Source: Emticicia oligotrophica DSM 17448
GTDB taxonomy: Bacteria; Bacteroidota; Bacteroidia; Cytophagales; Spirosomataceae
DNA length: 64,000 nucleotides
NCBI RefSeq assembly: GCF_000263195.1
Contig: NC_018748.1
Span: 868,001-932,000, forward strand
Reading direction: 5' to 3'
Shown here: piece after piece, positions 43,904 to 51,582 of the stretch
Numbering within the stretch: the first letter of the stretch is position 1
Layout of the letters: each line of letters opens with the position of its first letter
The notes under the pieces: generated by a model
What the model saw: only the letters and a program-made list of their open reading frames with translations
What the model was told of the DNA's origin: nothing
Database searches by the model: none
Program-made: the position numbers and the translations under genes

Positions 43904-44680
43904 CTATTGTCTGTTATATCTTGCAAAGTATGCATCAATTTCTGGTCTTAGCTCTAAACCGATTCTTTCAAAAATGTCAAGTAGGTCTGTATATGCACCT
44001 TGTCCACCAAGAAAGTCCCAAAACTCTGCTGCAACTTTTAATTCATTGTCTAAGTCGAGCATACCACGCATTGTCCAACGGTTGTATGGTTGTGGTTCGT
44101 AAGGATTGTAAGGAATTGCAATAATGGTCTGAACATTTGCCGTTGGATTGGCTGCTAATGTCGTTGCCACCCATTCTAAAAGTGTTCTTTTAAATTCTTT
44201 AAAGCCACCTGCATTGGGTTTAGCTGTTTTGATGTCGAATAAATAAATTGTTCCGTCATGTCCAACAAGCTTTACATCAACTTTGGTTGGCTTCACTGTT
44301 TTCATTTCTCCGGTTTGGCAAACTACTCTGATAGCATTTATCTCTTCAATCTTATTTGGTGACGAAGTTGCAACAGCAAGTCCATCCATGATATTTTGGA
44401 TTACTCTGTGAGCTTCTGAAGAAATTTGATTTCCTGCTGTTTGCTGTGATTCGGCACTTGCAAATGTTGATAATGCCAATGCTTTAGCAACTGGTTCAAA
44501 AATACTTGTCCCAAAATTTGTGTTTAATGAATGTATAAATGAAAACAAAGCCATTCTGTCCTGACCAAGTAGCCTTGTATGAAAGGGCATTACTGCTGGT
44601 TCAGGATTATAATTTTGGAATTTATGTCTTAAACTGTTTCGTAAAACTGTTTCTACTTGTTGAATTTGTTGTTGAGTTAT
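43904..44680 (-). CDS. TdeIII/MjaII-family type II restriction endonuclease
   Basis: 258 aa if translated from 44680; the first ATG in frame is at 44590, which would remove 30 conserved-looking residues (for example LRNSLRHKFQNYNPEPAV). Family sequence runs through VMPFHTRLLGQDRMALFSFIHSLN and YNPYEPQPYNRWTMRGMLDL. A PD-(D/E)xK-type site is seen in KVDVKL followed by YLFDIKT. Characterised relatives cut GGNCC; that specificity is inferred. The codon at 44680, which overlaps the stop of the preceding gene where ATGA is expected, reads ATA. The product would be active on unmethylated DNA, matched by the methyltransferase of the same operon. Confidence 0.82.
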   Translation of the reverse strand: MTQQQIQQVETVLRNSLRHKFQNYNPEPAVMPFHTRLLGQDRMALFSFIHSLNTNFGTSIFEPVAKALALSTFASAESQQTAGNQISSEAHRVIQNIMDGLAVATSSPNKIEEINAIRVVCQTGEMKTVKPTKVDVKLVGHDGTIYLFDIKTAKPNAGGFKEFKRTLLEWVATTLAANPTANVQTIIAIPYNPYEPQPYNRWTMRGMLDLDNELKVAAEFWDFLGGQGAYTDLLDIFERIGLELRPEIDAYFARYNRQ

Positions 44681-45609
44681 AGCCCAATATCAATTCTCAA
44701 TTGTTTTAAATTTAATTCAGCAGAATATAATTCACCAACTAAATCATTTGCAATGAATTTATATCTATTCTGATATTCTGTAAATGAATTAATGACTTGA
44801 GAATATTTCTTTGAGTCATTTGCTATTACATACAAGCCAACATTTGAGTAGTCCATTAATGTTGCCATTCTACCCACTCCACTCCAAACTCCTGTTGAAA
44901 GTTCTACTTCAAAAGCATATTCAGGAATAAAATTGTTACCTCTAGGTTTAAACCAAATCACATCAATTTGTCTTAATAAATCATAGTCAGAGAATTGAAG
45001 TTCTGGACAAGTTTTAAGTGTTGCAATTTCATCAAGTTTTCTGTCGTTAAACTTTTTTGATTTATCAGGACAAAATGTTTGAAAACCTCTGATATTTCCT
45101 ATTTCCAACAAACGCCCCTGCAATACTGAATGTAAGCTTTCTTCAACAGTTTTCGGCTTTTCGTTCTCTTCAAATATTGGTGGTGATAAAAGTAAATTCC
45201 AATTATTGATAAATGTTTTGCACTCAAGTCTATTGCCTCTTCCTGATAAAACAATGTTTAGGTCTTGGTCAATATTGATTTTATACTCTCCGTTTCTATC
45301 GTGACTAATTTGGTGAAGATGCTTGAAAAGTAGTTTTGCAGGAATAATAATTGTTCGTTCAACAGAACCACAAATAAATGCAATGAAGGGATTTTCAAGA
45401 TTGGCTATTTCCTCAACTGTGATATAATTAATCCCAAAAAAATATCTTCTATTTCCATCTGATGAAGCTCTTACTAAAACATTAGCTTCTCCAATCTTAT
45501 AAGTTCTTGACTTCAACACTTTAATCAATTCAACATTTGCATTGAACTGTTTTGCCATTTCCAAAAATGACTTTGCCAATAAATCTGATGGTGATATTTT
45601 TCTATCCAT
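44677..45609 (-). CDS. R-M operon protein with a nuclease-like motif, unknown function
   Basis: 310 aa, cytoplasmic. The C-terminal half holds a possible PD-(D/E)xK core: LLRQIDVIWF, then about 12 residues later EYAFEVELSTGVWSG, with strand-like surroundings. The N-terminal half is beta-rich (VLVRASSDGNRRYFFGINYI). It was not assigned to a known family. It sits between the small ORF and the restriction gene with overlaps on both sides, so it is translated with them. It could be a second nuclease, a specificity helper or an unrelated defence gene. Confidence 0.6.
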   Translation of the reverse strand: MDRKISPSDLLAKSFLEMAKQFNANVELIKVLKSRTYKIGEANVLVRASSDGNRRYFFGINYITVEEIANLENPFIAFICGSVERTIIIPAKLLFKHLHQISHDRNGEYKINIDQDLNIVLSGRGNRLECKTFINNWNLLLSPPIFEENEKPKTVEESLHSVLQGRLLEIGNIRGFQTFCPDKSKKFNDRKLDEIATLKTCPELQFSDYDLLRQIDVIWFKPRGNNFIPEYAFEVELSTGVWSGVGRMATLMDYSNVGLYVIANDSKKYSQVINSFTEYQNRYKFIANDLVGELYSAELNLKQLRIDIGL

Positions 45610-45803
45610 TATTGTTTTTTATCCATTAGTTCAAAGAAAATTCCCCAATAAGTGTGTCTTAAATTTTCTCCAACACCGAATTCAAGTAGTTTTTTCGCTT
45701 TCGCATATTCTTCTTCATCCATTTCTCTGCCTAAGTAATGAATTGCTTCTTCTTGAAGGTCTTCTTTTGTTATTGTAAATAAAATTTCGTTATCTGTTGC
45801 CAT
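45609..45803 (-). CDS. Small R-M operon protein
   Basis: 64 aa, acidic and helical (KEDLQEEAIHYLGREMDEEEY), ending in TYWGIFFELMDKKQ. Its stop overlaps the start of the 310-aa gene by one base (TAATG), so the two are coupled. It could be an inhibitor, an adaptor or a small structural subunit; no family was recognised. Confidence 0.6.
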   Translation of the reverse strand: MATDNEILFTITKEDLQEEAIHYLGREMDEEEYAKAKKLLEFGVGENLRHTYWGIFFELMDKKQ

Positions 45804-45824
45804 AATTATATGTGTTTTGAATTT

Positions 45825-45909
45825 GCGTTAGGGATTGAAGTGGAAATCCTTTTTGTGAGGAACGAACAAAAAGATTGGAACGGAAAGCCCGACCCGAAGG
45901 GGAACGCCC
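45825..45909. repeat. 85-bp hairpin-rich repeat within the R-M operon
   Basis: The unit runs from GCGTTAGGGATTGAAG to CCCGAAGGGGAACGCCC. It is much more GC-rich than its surroundings and contains an internal hairpin (AATCCTTTTTGT pairing with ACAAAAAGATT) and the related words TGGAAATCC and CGGAAAGCCC. Similar GCGTTAGGG...GGGGAACGCCC elements are, from memory, widespread in Bacteroidota genomes. It lies 9 bp after the methyltransferase stop and 22 bp before the start of the small ORF, splitting the operon. Confidence 0.6.
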
Positions 45910-45917
45910 AAATATTT

Positions 45918-47471
45918 CTAAGCTGCAATCGCATAATTATCTTTTTCAGTTCGGTTTAATACTGGTCGTTTATATTGATTAACTATTTGCATTCCTGCAT
46001 TTTCTGCAATTGTCGGATACATATTGTATTTGTCGTTTGCTACGAGGAAAATATCATAATCGTCAACGAGATATTTTTTGGCGTTATTCAACACATCACT
46101 AAGCCCTTGAATGTAGCTTTGTTTCGCTTCTCGTCCTTGTCCTTTGAAAAGTGGCCCGATTTCTAATTCGTCTTTTCTTTCGAAGCCAAACAAATCGTAA
46201 GCATATGCATGCTGCTCGTGGTAGTCAATTAAACCAACATAAGGTGGCGATGAAAATATACCCTTAATTTTTTGTTTTTCAACAAGTTTGGCAAAATCAG
46301 GATTGAGTTTTTTAAGACCTTCTACGATGTCAATGTTTCTGCTGTCACCTGTTAAGCAAGTGTGAAATGCATCTTTTCTAAGCTTGTCATACTGAGTCAA
46401 TCTTTTTACAGTGTCCTTAGAATATGTTTCCCACCATTTTAGAATAGAAAATAATGGCTTACACATTTTTCCATGTTTACCACAGTAATAAGTTGCCGTA
46501 ATTGGTTCAAGCAATGTTGCTAAGTCTGCATGAGTGGTTGCTCTGCAACTTCTAATAGTGCGACTTAGAATAACGCTGACGATTTTTTTGGTGTCGGAAT
46601 TTTTAATGTTTTGGATTTCATCAAACACAAATTGAATTTCATCACGGATGTGTTGCGTATACCATTTGTCAAGGAATGAATCTTCTTTGTCTTGTCGTAA
46701 TTTTATTTTATATTCTTTTACGAGTTTATTGAATGTTGGCAAAAATTCTTGCTCCTTTTCTTGGCCATAAGTCTTCTCGTCAATCTCTTTGCGTTTTACT
46801 TTGTATTTGTATTCCGGTACTGGAAAATACTTGTTGTTGAAAACATACAACTCTTTTAAAAGCCTGTCTTCAAATTCAAGCGTTTTATGGTCTGCTAAAA
46901 ATGATTTTAATGCTTTAGAAATTCTGTCTATTTCAGTTTGAACATCAACAAGGTTATATTTCGTTAACTTACAATTACCAATCATGGCATTAAATGCAGA
47001 AACATCATTTCCAACTGCATGTATTCCTAACTCACAAGCTTGAACCATAGTCGTTCCACTTCCTGAAAATGGGTCATAAACAATGTCTCCGGGCTTGAAA
47101 TAAACTTCCTTCTTGAATCTGTCGGTGTGGTTGTCAAGAAAATATTCAACTAACTGCGGAATAAATTTTCCTTTGTATGGATGAAGTCTGTGAACGTGTT
47201 TTGTAGTCTCGGCTTCCTTGTATTGTTCAAATGATAAAGCCCAGTTCAAATCTTCACCAAGCTGTTCTTTCCATTCTTCTTGTCTCGATTTTTTTTGCTC
47301 TTTATAGTATTCAATTAGTTCTTCTTTGATTACTTGTGTAGAACCATTGTCACCTATTTTTTTTATCCTGCCGTATTGGATAAGATAGGAAATGTTAGAA
47401 GTAGTAACATTTTTGTCCAAATATTCTGTCGCCCACTGGCTTGCTTCTTTTATTGATAGTAATTCTGCCAT
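45918..47471 (-). CDS. Type II DNA methyltransferase, probably N4-cytosine
   Basis: 517 aa from the ATG at 47471; the open frame continues 34 codons upstream into the regulator gene. The N-terminal 60 residues look like a MerR/excisionase-type winged helix (LSIKEASQWATEYL). The methyltransferase shows motif I DPFSGSGTT near residue 152 and, about 270 residues later, motif IV SSPPYVG. The SPPY form is typical of N4-cytosine enzymes. Motif I before IV with a long region between gives the alpha-type order. It would protect the host from the restriction enzyme in the same operon. Spacing to the regulator gene is 1 bp. Confidence 0.9.
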   Translation of the reverse strand: MAELLSIKEASQWATEYLDKNVTTSNISYLIQYGRIKKIGDNGSTQVIKEELIEYYKEQKKSRQEEWKEQLGEDLNWALSFEQYKEAETTKHVHRLHPYKGKFIPQLVEYFLDNHTDRFKKEVYFKPGDIVYDPFSGSGTTMVQACELGIHAVGNDVSAFNAMIGNCKLTKYNLVDVQTEIDRISKALKSFLADHKTLEFEDRLLKELYVFNNKYFPVPEYKYKVKRKEIDEKTYGQEKEQEFLPTFNKLVKEYKIKLRQDKEDSFLDKWYTQHIRDEIQFVFDEIQNIKNSDTKKIVSVILSRTIRSCRATTHADLATLLEPITATYYCGKHGKMCKPLFSILKWWETYSKDTVKRLTQYDKLRKDAFHTCLTGDSRNIDIVEGLKKLNPDFAKLVEKQKIKGIFSSPPYVGLIDYHEQHAYAYDLFGFERKDELEIGPLFKGQGREAKQSYIQGLSDVLNNAKKYLVDDYDIFLVANDKYNMYPTIAENAGMQIVNQYKRPVLNRTEKDNYAIAA

Positions 47472-47472
47472 T

Positions 47473-47775
47473 TTATTTGTTTTTAGTTCCTCCGTATTTA
47501 ATTGTTTTTTCAGCAACTTTGAGTGCTTGAATTCCCAAATCTTCGTCTTGAATTTCGTAAAGAATTTTCTCACTCAAATATTGAATAAGCAATGATTCTT
47601 TGTCGAGTTCAAGTATGTCAGCCAACTTAGTAATTTGTTCTCGTGTGGCTTTTCTCTCGCCACGTTCAATTTTACTGAGTATAGCTGTGTCAATGTCGAG
47701 TTGAGCAGAAAGGTGTCGCAATAGCAACCCTTTTTTCTCTCTTTTCTCTCTGATTATTTCTCCGGTCGTTTTCAA
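47473..47775 (-). CDS. XRE-family R-M controller protein
   Basis: 100 aa. The helix-turn-helix covers about residues 5-60 (TGEIIREKREKKGLLLRHLS, DIDTAILSKIERGERKATRE). It is the first gene of the operon and ends one base before the methyltransferase start codon. Controller proteins of this kind delay endonuclease production until the methyltransferase has acted. A perfect palindrome 15 bp upstream of the start is the probable binding site. Confidence 0.85.
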   Translation of the reverse strand: MKTTGEIIREKREKKGLLLRHLSAQLDIDTAILSKIERGERKATREQITKLADILELDKESLLIQYLSEKILYEIQDEDLGIQALKVAEKTIKYGGTKNK

Positions 47776-47790
47776 TTTGAAAATATTAAC

Positions 47791-47807
47791 TTGACAATAA
47801 TTGTCAA
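47791..47807 (-). promoter_or_regulatory. Operator of the R-M controller
   Basis: TTGACAATAATTGTCAA is a perfect palindrome around one central base. It lies 15 bp upstream of the controller start, where the promoter is expected, and fits autoregulation by a dimeric XRE protein. Confidence 0.65.
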
Positions 47808-47924
47808 ATATAAGAAGTCTTTTGATTTAGTCGCAATAAACTTTAAATATCTTATCAACAACAGTCTGCAAACTTGTCAAGTAGTCGGGGGGCTTGAGTA
47901 TAGCTGGGTAAAATTTAATGTTCT

Positions 47925-48000
47925 GCAAATTGTATTGTTAAATGCTTGGCTTTGTAGCCCTTTTAATCTTGCGAAGCATTGGCTTTTTGAATATCCGTTT
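47925..48000. repeat. Right cassette-type repeat, 3' of the toxin-antitoxin remnant
   Basis: The stretch matches the left copy over TTGGCTT...GTAGCCCTTTT (47946-47964, 16 of 19 identical) and AGCATTGGCTT. It lies on the 3' side of the decayed DUF433/DUF5615 genes, just as the left copy lies 3' of the restriction gene. Together they delimit a unit of about 4.1 kb containing the whole R-M operon. Confidence 0.5.
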
Positions 48001-48051
48001 TCCCGTTTATTTTTTGTTGGTTGTGTTGTCTTTTAGGATGAAAGGTAACTA

Positions 48052-48325
48052 TTACATCTGCACAAATTTGATTAATAAAAACAAAAAAACTCTCATACTA
48101 ATGTTTCCAACATGAATAGGAATCACTTTAAGGGGAGGAGAAGAAAGAAGTATTCTGTTGGAGAAGTCTGCATCTATTAGTAATAATGGATAAATTATTT
48201 ACCTTGCCATATTCTCAAATATTCTCATCAGGAGCATCATACTGTATGTCAAATTGGTTATTGTCTTTCCATATAGAAAAACAATATTGAAAATTTTCGT
48301 CAATCAAATACTCTGTTTCAATCAT
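48052..48325 (-). pseudogene. Decayed DUF5615 (PIN-like) toxin gene
   Basis: On the minus strand translation gives METEYLIDENF-like sequence (IETEYLIDENFQYCFSIW), then ENI-stop-EYGKVNNLSIIT, where TGA replaces the TGG of the family's IWEYAKENNL motif. A frameshift near SSP leads into the rest of the family end, PLKVIPIHVGNISMRVF. The start overlaps the antitoxin stop in an ATGA arrangement. The gene is therefore a recognisable but broken toxin of the DUF433-DUF5615 system. Confidence 0.7.
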
Positions 48326-48567
48326 GCTACTTCTTTTATTTCCTTGATAATATACTTGTTTTCCATCAGTTTTATAGCCAACTGCATTCAGGCATCAATA
48401 TCTTCTGTTTATAGCATCAGATATTGTTTTAAAATTTCTTCCTTGCTTGTTCCAGCATATAAAAACTCAAGAACAGTCTGTACCGTTATCCTCATACCCC
48501 TGTTAATAGACTTAACCACCAAAATTTCTGGATTGATTGAAATTTCATCTGCAATATAGGTTGCCAT
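48322..48567 (-). pseudogene. Decayed DUF433 antitoxin gene
   Basis: An 82-codon frame from the ATG at 48567 reads MATYIADEISINPEILVVKS and TVQTVLEFLYAGTSKEEILK, which is the DUF433 pattern. It is broken by two in-frame stops (TAA after QYLML and TGA after TEDIDA) and then continues MQLAIKLMENKYIIKEI to a normal stop that overlaps the toxin start. Two point mutations are enough to explain the loss. Confidence 0.72.
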
Positions 48568-48800
48568 TATTTATGTTATATAATACAAAATACAATGAAT
48601 TTGAGGGATTTTTCAAAATTAATGTTTCAAAATAATAGCCCACCTTGCTGTGGTATTTTTCATTCATAACTTAATAAATAATTATTAAAATAATTTATCA
48701 TTATCAACAAAAATAAAAAAATAAATTTTTGTTTGCAATTATACCATGAAAAGCCGTATTTCGTTTTCCTAAAAAATTCAATAACCTCTCCATATTTATC

Positions 48801-51128
48801 ATGAAGAAAATTTTCGGCTTACTATGCCTTGTGGCGTATGCCTTTGGTAGCTTTGCACAAAACAAATATGCTATTATTCCCAAACCTACTCAACTGACCA
48901 CAGCCAATGGTTCTTTTATTGTAAATGCCCAAACCAAAATTCTGATTCCTAAAAATAACTCAGATTTAAGACCATTAGCTGAACTTTTGGCCGAACGCTT
49001 CCAAATTACTGCGGGATTTGCACTCAATATCGAAGAATTTGAGGGAAATCCGTCTAGTAAAGCTATTGTTTTCATGCCGCTAACAAGCAAAGTTGGTGAT
49101 AAAACGTTATTACAAGAAGATTATACACTGAAAGTAGAAGATAACGGCATTATTCTCACAGGAGCAACGGCCAAAGGCGAATTTTACGCACTTCAAAGCC
49201 TTTTACAACTATTACCGACTCAAATTTACAGTAGTTCGCCCGTTCAAAATATCCAATGGCAGGTGCCGAACTGCACAATCTATGACCATCCACAATTTCA
49301 GTACCGTGGTTTGATGCTCGATGTAGGTCGTCATTTCTTTCCTGTTTCTTTTGTAAAGAAATACATTGATTTACTAGCCTTACATAAAATGAACACTTTT
49401 CATTGGCACTTAACCGATGACCAAGGCTGGAGAATTGAGATAAAAAAATATCCAAAACTGACCGAAATTGGGTCAAAACGCAAAGAATCAATGGAAGGAC
49501 ATTACTCAGACCAACGATTCGATGGCAAACCTTACGGTGGCTACTACACACAAGAGCAAATCAAGGAGGTAGTAAAATATGCTGAAAAGAAATTTGTAAA
49601 TGTAATTCCAGAAATAGAAATGCCCGGCCACGCATTAGCAGCATTGGCATCGTATCCAGAATTGGGTTGTTCGAAAGGCCCGTATGAAGTCGGGGTTAAA
49701 TGGGGTGTTTATGATGATGTATTTTGTCCAACTGAACAAACTTTTACATTTTTAGAAAATGTACTAACCGAAGTAATTGGCTTATTTCCAAGCACATACG
49801 TACACATTGGTGGCGATGAGTGTCCAAAAGTTTCTTGGAAAAACAGTCCGTTTTGCCAAGATTTAATGAAAAAAGAAGGTCTAAAAGATGAGCATGAATT
49901 ACAAAGTTATTTCATTAAGCGTATTGATAAATTCTTGACCTCAAAAGGCAAAAAGATGATTGGCTGGGATGAAATCTTAGAAGGAGGTATTTCACCTAAC
50001 GCAACCATTATGTCGTGGCGTGGTATTGAAGGAGGCATCGAGGCTGTTAAACAAAACCACGATGCCATCATGACTCCAGGTAGCCATTGTTATTTAGATG
50101 CTTATCAGTCAGACCCATCTTCTGAGCCAGTGGCTATTGGTGGTTATTTGCCTCTTGAAAAAGTGTATGCTTATAACCCAATTCCTGAAGGTATCACTCC
50201 CGAACAAGCAAAACATATTTTAGGGGTACAAGGAAATGTTTGGACGGAATATATTGCTACACCAAGCCACGCAGAATATATGGTTTTTCCGAGAGCAACA
50301 GCATTAGCCGAAGTTGGCTGGAGCCAGACGTCGGCTAAAAATTATACTGATTTCACTAATCGCCTGATAACGCATCTCGAACGTTTGAAATATTTAGCGG
50401 TTAATTACTCAACTGCCTATTATGATGTAAAAATAACATCATCGGTAAATGCAAAAAGTCAAGTAGCCTTGAAACTTCAAAATGCCGACAAAGACACACA
50501 AATCAGATATACCATTGATGGTACTGAACCTACGGCGAGTTCGCTTTTATATCAGCCCTCAACAGGTGTTGTGGTAACCCAAGATGCCAACATTAGAGCT
50601 TTAACTTTCTCAGCTAAAGGTGAAAAATTGGGTAAAGAAATTAGTAAGTATTATTACATAAATAAATCAACTGGCAGAAAATATACTTTGGTGAATCAAC
50701 CCAAAAGTTATACTGGAGGTGAAACTTACGGACTCACTAATGGTGTAAAAGGCGAAGCTAATAATTTTGATACTTGGGTAGGTTTTGAAGGGAAAAACCT
50801 TGATGTAACAATTGATTTAGGGCAAGTGATGGCAGTTCAAAAAGTCTCGTTTGCCTTTTTGAGAGCAAGTTCTTCATGGATTATGCTTCCGCGTGATGTA
50901 GAAGTTTTGGTTTCAGAAGATGGAAAGAAATTTACGAGTGTCCAAAAGATGCCTTTAGGTAATTTAGATGGAGAGCAAAAGGTAGTTCAACAATTGAGCA
51001 TTGGAGCAGAAGGTAAAAAAGGACGCTTCATTAGAGTTGTGGCTCAGAATTATGGCCTACTTCCTGCCAATCATCCCGGAAAAGGAAACCCTGCTTGGTT
51101 ATTTGTTGATGAAATTGGTGTAGAATAA
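48801..51128 (+). CDS. GH20 beta-N-acetylhexosaminidase with C-terminal F5/8-type domain
   Basis: 775 aa with a signal peptide (IFGLLCLVAYAFGSFAQ). Order: GH20b domain; GH20 barrel with DVGRHFFPVSFVKKYID, FHWHLTDDQGWRIE and the catalytic pair in HIGGDECPK; a chitobiase-type C-terminal strand region (IRYTIDGTEPTASSLLY); and a discoidin-like F5/8 type C domain near residues 650-775 (VTIDLGQVMAVQKVSFAFLR). It removes terminal GlcNAc or GalNAc residues outside the cytoplasm. The gap before it (48568-48800) is AT-rich with no gene. Confidence 0.94.
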   Translation: MKKIFGLLCLVAYAFGSFAQNKYAIIPKPTQLTTANGSFIVNAQTKILIPKNNSDLRPLAELLAERFQITAGFALNIEEFEGNPSSKAIVFMPLTSKVGDKTLLQEDYTLKVEDNGIILTGATAKGEFYALQSLLQLLPTQIYSSSPVQNIQWQVPNCTIYDHPQFQYRGLMLDVGRHFFPVSFVKKYIDLLALHKMNTFHWHLTDDQGWRIEIKKYPKLTEIGSKRKESMEGHYSDQRFDGKPYGGYYTQEQIKEVVKYAEKKFVNVIPEIEMPGHALAALASYPELGCSKGPYEVGVKWGVYDDVFCPTEQTFTFLENVLTEVIGLFPSTYVHIGGDECPKVSWKNSPFCQDLMKKEGLKDEHELQSYFIKRIDKFLTSKGKKMIGWDEILEGGISPNATIMSWRGIEGGIEAVKQNHDAIMTPGSHCYLDAYQSDPSSEPVAIGGYLPLEKVYAYNPIPEGITPEQAKHILGVQGNVWTEYIATPSHAEYMVFPRATALAEVGWSQTSAKNYTDFTNRLITHLERLKYLAVNYSTAYYDVKITSSVNAKSQVALKLQNADKDTQIRYTIDGTEPTASSLLYQPSTGVVVTQDANIRALTFSAKGEKLGKEISKYYYINKSTGRKYTLVNQPKSYTGGETYGLTNGVKGEANNFDTWVGFEGKNLDVTIDLGQVMAVQKVSFAFLRASSSWIMLPRDVEVLVSEDGKKFTSVQKMPLGNLDGEQKVVQQLSIGAEGKKGRFIRVVAQNYGLLPANHPGKGNPAWLFVDEIGVE

Positions 51129-51206
51129 TGCATCGAAAACAAAATTCTTTATAAATTTGTTGCAGTAATAAAGGAGTGAAAGATTTTTCGCTCCTTTAAT
51201 ATAAAT

Positions 51207-51278
51207 GGCTCTGTAGTTCAACGGATAGAATAGAAGTTTCCTAAACTTTAGATAGGGGTTCGATTCCCCTCGGAGCTA
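51207..51278 (+). tRNA. tRNA-Arg (anticodon CCT)
   Basis: 72 nt. The acceptor arms GGCTCTG and CGGAGCT pair (with G-U at the end and once inside), followed by discriminator A. The anticodon arm is GAAGT-TTCCTAA-ACTTT, giving CCT, and the T arm is AGGGG-TTCGATT-CCCCT. CCA is not encoded. Its 3' half is repeated three times just downstream. Confidence 0.93.
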
Positions 51279-51284
51279 CTTTTT

Positions 51285-51490
51285 AAGTTTCCTGAAATTT
51301 AGATAGGGTCGGAGTTGCGGATAACTTCGATGCAACTCGGAGCTAATTTAAAGTTTCCTAAACTTTAGATAGGGTCGGAGTTGCGGACAACTTCGATTCC
51401 CCTCGGAGCTACTTTTTAAGTTTCCTGAAATTTAGATAGGGTCGGAGTTGCGGACAACTTCGATTCCCCTCGGAGCTACTTTTTAAGTTT
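51285..51490 (+). repeat. Tandem 66-67-bp repeats derived from the 3' half of tRNA-Arg
   Basis: Starting at 51285, 51351 and 51418 are three units that copy the anticodon arm and T arm of the tRNA, from AAGTTTCCT to CGGAGCTACTTTT. A fourth begins at 51485 and breaks off. Compared with the tRNA copy (51234-51284), each unit has about 16 extra bases in the T arm (TCGGAGTTGCGGACAAC replacing one G). Two units keep the tRNA end exactly (TTCGATTCCCCTCGGAGCTA); the first has diverged there. None has an acceptor 5' arm or D arm, so none is a tRNA gene. Confidence 0.85.
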
Positions 51491-51582
51491 CTAAAAACCT
51501 ATTTGTCTCAAATTAAAAAAAGCCTGTAAAGGGTCAAATATAGGTAGAGACGCTCGTACGATAAAATAGTGTGTTTTAATTT

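Noticed and set aside
43770-44124. Plus-strand ORFs of 110 and 112 aa opposite the restriction gene
   Set aside because: Both overlap the restriction gene and the cassette repeat on the other strand; the protein sequence is cysteine- and serine-rich without any family pattern.
48254-48559. Plus-strand ORF of 101 aa
   Set aside because: It is the antisense of the decayed DUF433/DUF5615 genes, whose minus-strand frames match known families.
43469-48567. The accessory island as a prophage or transposon
   Set aside because: No integrase, transposase, structural phage gene or insertion-sequence ends were found; cassette-type repeats fit better.
51285-51490. Regular 66-67-bp units as a CRISPR array
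   Set aside because: The units are similar over their whole length with no variable spacers, and they are clearly copies of the neighbouring tRNA.
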